A DNA stretch of 64,000 nt from Metallyticus violacea (taxonomy: Eukaryota > Arthropoda > Insecta > Mantodea > Metallyticidae): positions 137,256,501 through 137,320,500 of the forward strand of contig CM060831.1 in the NCBI GenBank assembly GCA_030762175.1, written 5' to 3'. A model generated the notes under the pieces. It searched no databases. It was not told the origin of the DNA and was given only the letters and a program-made list of their open reading frames with translations. A program made the translations under genes and the position numbers. Below are positions 11,350 through 20,005 of this stretch, one piece after another. How positions within the stretch are numbered: position 1 is the stretch's first letter; every line of letters begins with the position of its first letter.

Positions 11350-12219
11350 GAGGGTGCCAAAAATGTATACACACTTTCACAGTAGATATCTATTTGTTAT
11401 ATTTCAAAGTTGGACCGAAAAACGACAGTAATGTGTAGTATGATGTTCTGTAAACAGATGTGACTCTCATACATTATGATAGCGTTGCTACGTGAAAGGT
11501 AAATCAACAATGAACAAATGAAGCCAAGATTATCGTGTGATGTTCTGTAAACAGATATCACTCACATTACTTTATGTTAGGGTTGCTACAACAAAATGAA
11601 GCCAAGATTATCGTTTGAACAGCGGAAAGCAATTTTGAAGTAAAATCGAGAATGTTGTTGGAGTTCAAAGGCAATGGAGACGTGTGTACAGAACAGAACC
11701 ACCAACGCGAGTAACAATTGCACGCATTTGAGACATATTTGAGAATTTGAGATTCGTGGTACCGTATGCGATGTTCACAAGGGCAGATCTGGGAGACCTC
11801 GCACAGTAACAAGCCCCGCGCGCTGGATCCAAGGCACTATACTAGGTACTTGATAGGATGAAGAGGTCCGATTGAGTTTCTACCGCATTCTCCGGATCTA
11901 ACGCCTTTGGACTTCTATGGGGAACTCTTAAGGATGTTGTATACCGTAAAAAAAAACCAGCTACACTGGCAACACTTCGGGAAGAAATTGAAACGGCATG
12001 TGCTACAATTGCTGAGGACACTTTTGCAAACGTTGCTCAATCAGTAGTTTAACGTACCCAGGAGTGTATCGACGCTGATGGTGGGCATTGAGCAACTGTT
12101 GTAACTGCCAAAGTCTAAGATGATTAGTGCTCATTATTTTCTGTTTGTGTGAATTCAGTTTTGTTATGTTAACACAGTTTTTTCTTTGCTTTAAGTGTGT
12201 ATACATTTTTGGCACCCTC
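11350..12219 (+). mobile_element. internally deleted mariner (MITE-like), copy 1
   Basis: The element has terminal inverted repeats of about 27 bp. The left end begins gagggtgccaaaaatg at 11350 and the right end is its complement, ending ggcaccctc at 12219. It retains both ends of a transposase in broken frames. The N-terminus at 11597-11800 has LSFEQRKAILK and later GTVCDVHKGRSGRPRT, a typical linker. The C-terminus at 11850-12110 has RILRI-then-TPLDFY sequence (family SPDLTPLDFYLWGTLKDVVY) and CIDADGGH-like ending. The central catalytic part is missing. Within the left half a ~97-bp segment is duplicated (tgatgttctgtaaacagat at 11441 and 11538). It could move only with transposase made elsewhere. 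Confidence 0.85.
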
Positions 12220-12800
12220 TTATATAAAGCATCAACAGATAGTTTCTGCAACATATGAAACCTCTTTCCGAACATTTTATTATAATAAATTGTAAATATT
12301 TGGCATTTAAGAAAATGTGTACCATTTAAAATAAACGTATCTGGAACTATGCACTACAAAACACATATTAAAACTATACATTATGTTTTGTTTTAGCATT
12401 TCTTAATGCTATATGACCAATATTTATTTATTTAAGTAATGAACGGTTGTTATTAATTTATCAATTATTTGAAGAACTGCATTTATTTTAAAATATTGAA
12501 AAGGACGTTAAAATACTCTATTTTAAAAATGAATAACTTTTTCAAGAATATGTTCGTTCCAAAATTAAATTCCTTAAAATGTAAGGGAAGAAGCAAAAAC
12601 AATTCATGAGAGGTTAAATGCGGATATTACACGATCTTGTCTTGAGGCTAACTTTGACAAGGCAATTTAAATGGACGGGGGAATCAATTGAAGATTACCT
12701 TCATAAAGATCCCCTTGTGTTGCATTTTCACAAGAAATGTGTCAGAAAGTGGAGGCATTCATTATGAAAGATCGCAGTGTCGAGGTTAATGTAGTAGCCC
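12220..12800. other. unassigned AT-rich DNA
   Basis: No gene or repeat recognised. Confidence 0.4.
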
Positions 12801-13112
12801 GGAACTAGGTCGTCGGTCCTGGTGGTGTAGTGGTAACCGTACTTGCCTTCTAAACCCAAAATCGCGGTTCAAACCCGGCCAGGATCGATGGATTTTTTCG
12901 GGGCGTAAAAATCGTTAAGTATGGCTTCCTTTGGAAGGGAAGTAAAGCCGTGGGTCCCGTGTTGTACATTTACGGCACGATAAAGAACCTCAAGTCTGAA
13001 GGAAGAGGCCTCCGAGCAAAATTTGTCGGCGTGATTTGTATAGGACGCTGATGACCTGAGATGTTAAAGAGCGTCCGTAAATAAACAAATAAAAAAAGGA
13101 AAGAAACTAGGT
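12801..13112 (+). mobile_element. SINE-A copy 4 with target duplication
   Basis: A full-length plus-strand SINE-A, body about 12811-13102. The tRNA head has intact A box tggtgtagtggtaacc and B box ggttcaaaccc. The flanks are ggaactaggt (12801-12810) and gaaactaggt (13103-13112), a likely 10-bp duplication with one mismatch. Part of the ttcacgccctgag segment is deleted near 13030. Confidence 0.9.
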
Positions 13113-13724
13113 ATTTCAGATGACACGAGTACTTCTGATATGCAAATTTGACTTCAAATCTGAATTTAGAATAACAAAATGCTTTAAATACATGTATGCT
13201 CACCACAGAAAAAAAAAATAGTTTTAACGTTGTGTTATTGAATAACTCTGATTGTTTATTAGTGTATTTATTTGCGCATCTATTTCACGTTAATTCTCTT
13301 CCTCGTCGTTCTTTTCCTCTTGATGCTCATTTGCTTTCGTTTCAATTTGCCTAATTATACCACTTATAGAAACAAGCTAATTTCCAGTGCATTAAACCTG
13401 ATTTTTGTTCATTGCGAGCACAGCAGTTAAGATATTGAGCAAACTGGGTGAATGTGCAATATATGGAAATTGCAATATGTGTAAGGGCAATAGCCAACCG
13501 CATTGCTGACAGATAGAGCGTAACCGAAGTTTGCGAAACATGCAGGTGAACGCACGCTACATAGCATGTTGATGGATTGGAAAGTATTGTTGTTGTTATT
13601 ATAAAAGTAATAAACTCTTATCTGGTAGATTTTTATAATAATACAACAAACTAAAAACATGCTATATTATAAGAAGGAAAAGAAAGAGAAAGGGACGAAA
13701 ACTTTACAATAATTTTACAATTTT
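13113..13724. other. unassigned AT-rich DNA
   Basis: No gene recognised. Confidence 0.4.
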
Positions 13725-14025
13725 ACAAAGATGTCTCCTAAACCCAAGATCGCGGGCTCGAAACCGGCCAGGACCGATGGATTTTTTCGGGGCGTAAAAA
13801 TTCTAAGTATGGCTTCCTTCGGAAGGGAAGTAAAGCCGCGGGTCCCGTGTCGTACATTTACGGCACGATAAAGAACCTCAAGCCTGAAAAAGAGGCCTCT
13901 GAACAAAATTTGTCGGCCGTTTCACGCCCTGGGTTGAATGGGACGCTGATGACCTGAGGTGTTAAAGAGCGTCCATAAATAAATCATTCAAAAAAAAAAA
14001 CAAAACAAAAACAAAACAAAGATGT
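13725..14025 (+). mobile_element. SINE-A copy 5, 5'-truncated, with 10-bp target duplication
   Basis: Body 13735-14015. The copy starts inside the tRNA-like head at ctcctaaaccc, so the A box is absent, while the B box region (gggctcgaaaccgg) and the rest of the body are present. It is flanked by acaaagatgt at 13725-13734 and 14016-14025. A 5' truncation within a perfect target duplication is the signature of incomplete target-primed reverse transcription. Without the A box it is probably transcriptionally dead. Confidence 0.9.
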
Positions 14026-14069
14026 TGTTAACAAATGCAAAACGTTTTCTTAAAATTTGTAGAAACTGA

Positions 14070-14071
<2 letters not shown>

Positions 14072-14102
<31 letters not shown>
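14072..14102. repeat. (TA)n microsatellite
   Basis: A run of about 14 TA dinucleotides next to the inverted repeat that begins at 14111. Confidence 0.95.
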
Positions 14103-14105
<3 letters not shown>

Positions 14106-14110
14106 AAATT

Positions 14111-14188
14111 AACACTAATAATAAAGGTAGATAAAACACTTAATTGTGACTCTGTGTTTTATCTTTATCTACCTTTATTATTAGTGTT
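14111..14188. repeat. imperfect inverted repeat, 29/35-nt arms
   Basis: The left arm runs 14111-14139 (begins aacactaataataaagg) and the right arm 14154-14188 (ends ctttattattagtgtt). They are complementary except for a 6-nt insertion in the right arm that locally repeats tttatc. The 14-nt spacer is too short for a transposon with internal sequence, so it is best described as a hairpin-forming palindrome. Confidence 0.85.
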
Positions 14189-14589
14189 CATTTGTTACAT
14201 TGTTAATAGTGTTTCTTTATTTTTATGTTTCATATTTATATAACTTGGATAGTTACATTTCCAATTTAAAAAAGCTTATCGACTGTGGTTATCCTTCTCA
14301 GTATAAAGTCAAAAAAGGCGATTATTTGCCGACGATTGTATTATTTATAGAAAAATTAACGACGATCCAATATGAAGCTTTTACAAAGCGATTGTAATAA
14401 TATTTCCAATTAAATGGCTAAGCATAGAATGAAAATAAATGGTTCTAACGTTTTGTAAAAGTCGAGAAGAAATTAACCTTAATTTTATACTCGATGAAAT
14501 GGAAGTTCTGCAGGAAAACTGCTGTAAGTACTTGGAACTTTTTCTGAAGTTCTAAACTTGCAAAGGATGAACAAATTAATATTGTTATG

Positions 14590-14990
14590 AAGAAAGCATA
14601 AAGGGAATTATACTTTGTTATGAAAATACTAAAAAAGTCAGTCCTAAATTATAGGAAATAGCTTATTTATCATTAGTTCGGCCCTTGATTGCATATGGAG
14701 CAACTTGAGATCCATAAAGGATATATGAAATAAATATTCTATAAAAAAAATCCAGTATAGAGCAGCAAAATTCGTAAAAGATAAAAACAAACATGGGGAC
14801 GAAAGTGTTAAAGCATTAGGTCGGGAATCATAAGCAGAAACACGTAAAAAAAGTAAACATAGCGTCATTATACAGAACAAAATGCATGGAGGGATATCAC
14901 AACTGTATTAGAAAACATACTTTTAAAATCAATTGTAGGCAACAGAGAACGGATGTAGGTAAACAAAATGAAATGAATTACCTGCAATTG
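14590..14990 (+). mobile_element. LINE reverse transcriptase C-terminal fragment
   Basis: Conceptual translation across frames gives LHFVM-like sequence (ELYFVMKILKK near 14596), then LVRPLIAYGAT near 14673 and a broken WDPYR...EI. After that comes ILKKIQYRAAKFVKDK near 14740-14785, followed by ESVKALG. This matches the conserved C-terminal block of jockey/CR1/R1-type LINE proteins (VRP.LEYA..VWDP......LEKIQRRAARF...), after the RT core. The RT core itself is absent or unrecognisable upstream. It is a pseudogene fragment. Confidence 0.75.
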
Positions 14991-15037
14991 TCTTTGCGGG
15001 TTGTCCTTTTCTGGTGAGATTTAAATGTTGTTGATTT

Positions 15038-15242
15038 TGGTTTATTTACAGAGGCTTTTTAACATTTCAGGTAATTTTGCACAGAGGTATCTTCTTTCAG
15101 GCTTGAGGTGTTTTTGTGTGCCGTAAATCTACGACACGGGGTACATGGCTTTACATTCCTTCCTAAGGGAACCATTGTTAGTAGGATTTTACGCCCGAAA
15201 AAATTCATCGATCCTGGTCGGAATTGAACCCGATATCTTGGA
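15038..15242 (-). mobile_element. SINE-A copy 6, truncated and internally deleted
   Basis: A minus-strand SINE-A. From the tail it reads ggtttatttacagaggc and ttaacatttcagg, then skips about 45 bp (the catcagcgtccc to cggccgac part) into aattttgcac. It continues through ggcttgaggt, cgtaaatctacgacacgg and the B-box region gaattgaaccc, and ends before the A box. No clear target duplication. Confidence 0.85.
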
Positions 15243-15471
15243 TAGGTTAAAACTTAAAAGTAACCTAAAATTGTATGTGTTGAAATATTTCGTTGATATA
15301 TGTAGGTATGAATGTAATTTTTGTTCAAATTTAAGTTTTTTCCGGACTACTTGAAATATTGTCTAACTCCTTATTGTAATTAATTGATTATTTAGCTCAA
15401 CTTTCTTATTTTATTATTCAAGCTGATAAGGGTACAGCAGGTCTAAATTTGCGATAAAGCTAGTAATTTTA

Positions 15472-15700
15472 TACACGTATTTAATTTAGTCAATTTTTGT
15501 AAAATTAAGTTGACGTGCATTTAATTAATTTGAGTGTTCAACTAGGATGGTGTATATTTAACTAGATTTACATATTTTGAGTTAGGTGAAATGCATTTAA
15601 TTAAATTAACTGGCATGTAAATATGTGTAAACTTAATTTGACATGTATTTAAATTAAATTGGTTTATTTAATTCTAGGTTGTCGTGTATTTAATTACGTT
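15472..15700. repeat. degenerate ~39-bp tandem array, about 6 units
   Basis: The motif (g)ayrtgyatttaatta recurs at about 15472, 15511, 15549, 15588, 15638 and 15681, spaced 39, 38, 39, about 50 and about 43 bp. Divergence between units is high, so it is old. No coding frame is maintained. Confidence 0.65.
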
Positions 15701-15957
15701 AAATTGTTTCTTTTTATTAGTAGTTGCTGTAAATAAATCCAGTTGCATTTAATAATTACATACATTAGTCCTTCCCATAAATTATTTAGCTATCAAAGAA
15801 GTTACAACCACTGAAAATGGCACACTAAATTTCATCATTACTTTCTTTCCTGGCATTGAATATGTTTGCAACCCATTCTAAAGGATAGCCCCTATTGCAG
15901 AATTCTTCCGAAAGTTCCTCGTTTATGTTTTAGATCTTCTCTTAATTTCTGCAATGT

Positions 15958-16740
15958 ACACTAGTGTTCAAAAGTTAAGCATAATCAAGATACGAGGACA
16001 CCTTTTCTTAACAGAATATCAGGAACAAACTTAAACAACCACAAGATATTTTGTATACAACAATATCCAAAATATCACATTCAAAAGAGTTCTGAGAATA
16101 AAAATATGCAATGAAAAAAGAATTAACCAAACCGGAATATATGAAATGGTTCAGATGTACTGGCAGTAATCCCATTCCTCACCAAGAGCAGTGAGGAAGT
16201 CTAGAATTGTCCTTTGTAGGGGCTGGCGAAATGTAGCTCTTCACACTAATGCATCTCAGACATGTCCTATAGGATTAATATCTGGATATCGGGCTGACTA
16301 GCCCATGCGGTGAATGTGGTCATCTTGAGGAATTCATCTACCAGTTGAGCTCGGTGCGGACTGCATTATCGTCCTTAAAAGGAGGTTTAAACCAACTGCT
16401 CCTCTGAAAAGTTAAACATGTGGTTGCTGTCCTCATTTCTATACCTCTGGGCGTTAATAGCATTCGAAGATGTATAGCTCGTATGCCTCCTCAAATCAAT
16501 ATGCCACTACCACCAAACTGATCATTCTATGATATTCCAGACATTATACCGGCTACCTCGTTCCTTCCAGAGAATTATACGATGAGAATTATTCTATAAA
16601 CTAAAGCGAAATTCATCTGCTCATTAACTCTTATTGATGCCTTGCCTCCCTCAACTATAGGATGCGTGTTGAGAGCTATAGTCTTTCATAAAGCCCGTAC
16701 CCCTTCTGGCCTCAATAGTTGTAGTCCTTGTTTACTTATA
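15958..16740 (-). mobile_element. degraded Tc1-like transposase
   Basis: The end at 15958 begins acactagtgttcaaaagtt, resembling the terminal repeat of Tc1-type elements. On the minus strand, decayed sequence reads FALVYR, then GRNEVA/RKERGSRYN (family W.ERG.RY.P, near 16545-16575), NAQRYRNE (for TAQRYRDEV, near 16430-16455), EEQLV and D(D)NA-like sequence. ASQPDINPIGHVWDALVRR follows near 16230-16300, the family ARSPDLNPIEHVWD block with its last catalytic Asp at DINP. It ends in LTALGEEW. The opposite terminus is not found, so the 5' end is lost. Stops and frameshifts make it inactive. Confidence 0.82.
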
Positions 16741-17899
16741 TTTTATTTCATAATATTAGCACGCTGCTACTTTATCTTATAATTTATAGCGTCATCCAGT
16801 TGTCTCACAATTGTTTTCACTTGTTTTGGTTTCACACAGTTTGACATAATGCTTGTCGCATAGTTCCGATTCGTTAGGTTGGCACTATTTGCCGCTGTTA
16901 TCTATCTTGTTTACTACTCTTCTCTTGCTAAATGACTCGAAAGGTATTGTTTTATTTTACTTGATGTGCTTGAATTTATATATCTGTAACAAGAACGCCC
17001 TAGTTGACAACTTTAATACACTCGATTAGGTAAATGATTTTATTGTACTACTATGTGTACAAAAGTGTATATATTACTCTAGATTAATATTGTTTCACAA
17101 AAACGCTGTTCATTTATTTATAGACATTCGTATTAACAATTTCAATTTGATGTGTATACAGTTTGATTTTTATAGAATCTAACCTATAAATCTAGTTATA
17201 AAGTAAAACTTTGTTTGGATTCTTTTCAAACCACTTCTTAAATTAAGCTTGTAACGCCAAGAAAGCAAGTGTTTTTCCACTTATTAAATTACTTGGGCTA
17301 CCATGTATAACATTAACATCCTACCGTTGATGTTTGCAGTTGTCACTATGCCAGTAGAAAAATTAAATCTTGGAAAGGTAACTTAATAAAATTCAAGAGT
17401 ACTATTTATATACAATTTATTCAAAGATAAGCTGTTAATGTTCTTTACACATAATGACTTGAAAATGTCCAAAACAGTGAATGTAAGGTGTAGCATAAAA
17501 ATATTGGTATACGTACTATATGAATAATTATTTATGCAATGATTTAACGATTTTAAACATAGATCTTTACAATAAATTGTAATGAATTTGGTCCGTTTTA
17601 CTAGGAAGTTACCTATATTCGATCTCGAGCAAGTCGATAATAAACTAGAGTACAAACAACACTATACATACAACGTTCACATGGAATCCATGATCAATTC
17701 ACATACACACGCTACGAATACATTTTAATGCAAATCGCTCTTCCCCTTAGCCTAAAAGTTGTAATAAATAATGATAAATCCTTCAAATATGCTACTAAAC
17801 AACTGTAAAAAGGCCTGTTATTCTGTAAAGATATATATAATTGGACAATACATTATAATGATTAAAAATACTGTTATGATTTTATATCACTGTACATGT
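16741..17899. other. unassigned AT-rich DNA
   Basis: No gene or family recognised. The 90-codon minus-strand open frame at 17383-17655 has no motif and AT-driven composition. Confidence 0.4.
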
Positions 17900-17956
17900 A
17901 GACACACACACATACACATACACATATGTGTGTATAATACACACACACACACACAT
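17900..17956. repeat. (CA)n microsatellite
   Basis: Alternating CA/TA repeats lie directly against the left end of the mariner at 17958. Confidence 0.9.
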
Positions 17957-17957
17957 A

Positions 17958-18985
17958 GGGTGCCAAAAGTGTATAGACACTTGAAGTAAAGAAAAAACTG
18001 TGTTAACATAACAAAACAGAATTTACACAAACAGAAAATCATGAACACTAATCATCTTAGTTAGTTACAGCAGTTGCTCAAAATGCCCACTATCGGCGTC
18101 GATACACTTCTGAGTACGTTGAACTACGGTTGAGCAACGTTTGCGAAAGTGTCCTCGCTATTGCAGCACATGCCGTTTCAATTTCTTCCCGAAGTGCTGC
18201 CAGTGTAGCTGGTTTTCTACGGTATACACCATCCTTAACAGTTCCCCATAGGTAGAAGTCCAACGGAATTAGATCCGGAGAACGGGGTGGAAACTCAGTC
18301 GGACCTCTTCGCCCTATCCAGTGCGAGGTCTCTCAGATCTGCCCTTGTGAACATCGCATACAGTACCATGAGACTCAAATTTGTCTTTAATACATGCAAT
18401 TGTTATTCGCGTTGGCGGTTCTGTTCTGTACACACGTCTCCATTGCCTTTGAACTTCAACAACATTCTCTGCTTTTTTTTTTTAATGTCGATCCTGGTGG
18501 TGTAGTGGTTACCATACTTGTCTTCTAAACCCAAGATCGCGGGTTCGAACCCGGCCAGGAGCGATGGATTTTTTTGGGCGTAAGAATCCTAAGTATGGCT
18601 TCCTTCGGAAGGGAAGTAAAGCCGTGGGTCCCGTGTCGTACATTTACGGCACGATAAAGAACCTCAAGCCTGAAAGAGAGGCCTCTGAGCAAAATTTGTC
18701 GGCCGTTTCACGCCCTGAGTTGAATGCGTCGCTGATGACCTGAGATGTTAAAGAGCGTCCATAAATAAATCAATCCAATCATTCTCTGCTTTACTTCAAA
18801 ATTCTTTCTTATGTTCAAACGATAATCTTGGCTCCGTTTTGTGGTAGCAACGTTAGCATAACGTAATGTGAGTCACATCTGTTTACAGAACATCATATTA
18901 CACATTACCGTTGTTTTTCGGTCCAACTTTGAAATATATTAAATAGATATTAGTGTGAAAGTGTCCATACATTTTTGGCGCCTTT
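17958..18985 (-). mobile_element. internally deleted mariner (MITE-like), copy 2, interrupted by a SINE
   Basis: This is the same family as 11350-12219 in the opposite orientation. The left end reads gggtgccaaaagtgtata after a TA at 17956-17957; the right end is ccatacatttttggcgcc near 18965-18982. On the minus strand it encodes the same remnant: a C-terminal segment (SPDL.PLDFYLWGTVKDGVY-like, near 18200-18285) joined directly to GTVCDVHKGRSERPRT-like N-terminal sequence. The internal junction lies near 18312 and removes about 50 bp more than in copy 1. A SINE-A sits at 18476-18779; without it the element would be about 0.7 kb. Confidence 0.85.
18463..18792 (+). mobile_element. SINE-A copy 7, nested in mariner, 13-bp target duplication
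   Basis: A full-length plus-strand SINE-A with excellent head: cctggtggtgtagtggtt and a canonical B box gggttcgaacccgg. The flanks cattctctgcttt at 18463-18475 and 18780-18792 are perfect, and joining them restores continuous mariner sequence. A T run (about 18473-18482) lies between the left target copy and the head. The intact boxes and perfect duplication mark it as one of the younger copies. Confidence 0.95.
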
Positions 18986-19109
18986 GGTATATACTAATTT
19001 TATAAAGTTAAAAAGAAGGTATACTAGTTTAATCATTGTAAATGTCACATTCTATGTTCGTATGTCTTTATAACTGTTTCGCAAACTCACGTAATGCTCT
19101 AGGAATCAA

Positions 19110-19315
19110 ACTAACCTTAAGTGAATGCTAGATACCGGAGACCCATGGGCTTACTACGGCTCACCATCACCTCTTTTTCGTAAATACTAACCAAATAAAT
19201 ACAACAATCAGCAAAAATGTAATTCACAATAATCAATTCATGTACACACATACACCCACACGCTAACCTAGGTTTTACCTCAAATGAATCCAAGAAACCG
19301 AAGGACCTGTTATAA
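19110..19315 (-). repeat. family F dispersed repeat, one partial and one longer unit
   Basis: Read on the minus strand from 19315, a partial unit runs from a ggtttcttgga block through ggttagcgtgtg, a TG-rich stretch and tgattattgtgaatt. A second unit start follows immediately (ttagtatttacgaaaaag, gagccgtagtaagcc). The head-to-tail order matches 5988-6372. Divergence is higher than between the units there. Confidence 0.7.
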
Positions 19316-19933
19316 ATATTACAAAAGTTAAAAAATGCCTACTCTCCTGTTATATTACGTTCGCTTAAAACTGGCTAACATACACAGAAGGGAAGTTTCA
19401 AAATGGGATGTATATATTGAAGTTTCAATGGAACAACTAATACTTCAAAATTACAACAATAAATACATAAAAGGTATGAATATATAATTCATTGCTAATT
19501 CAGGAAATTAATAAGATAATCACAGTAATTATAATTAAAATATAAATTATTTGCTCTACAATAGCAGTCTTTTTGATTGGAAATCAAATGTACTTGACAT
19601 ACTAAGAAAATAATTAGTAAGGCAGGATCACCTTAATACATACTTAATACCCTAAAAAGTGTCTCAGCAAAATTAGCTAAATATAAACTACAACTTAAAT
19701 ATTTTCATCAGTTCAAGTTCTTCAAATGTCTATATGCTATAAAATATGTGCCTTAAGCCTTGATTTATTCTGGCTTGGAATTTTTGGTTGTCATATCATG
19801 TATGTAGGTAGTTTGTTGAGCAATTTTATGTTAACTTAATGAAAATGTTGTAATTTTTTATTTAATCGCACTAATAAGTAAATAAATTAGGCGTTTATTT
19901 CATACATTATGTATATTATTTATAAGTTTATAC
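19316..19933. other. unassigned AT-rich DNA
   Basis: No gene or family recognised. Confidence 0.4.
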
Positions 19934-20005
19934 CTGTTGAAGTGATGATTATTGCTTAACGGGCGCAAAACTGCTAAAGTCATTAGCGCCCAATCTGTTG
20001 AAGTG
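19934..20005 (-). mobile_element. 50-bp tail-only retro-insertion with 11-bp target duplication
   Basis: The perfect direct repeat ctgttgaagtg at 19934-19944 and 19995-20005 brackets 50 bp. On the minus strand the insert forms a hairpin with GGGCGC and GCGCCC arms around a taatgacttta-type loop, then ends in gttaagcaataatcat. The layout resembles the SINE-A 3' end (GGACGCT, tgatgacct loop, AGCGTCC, AT-rich tail). It looks like an extremely 5'-truncated insertion of a LINE or SINE that uses this tail. Confidence 0.65.
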
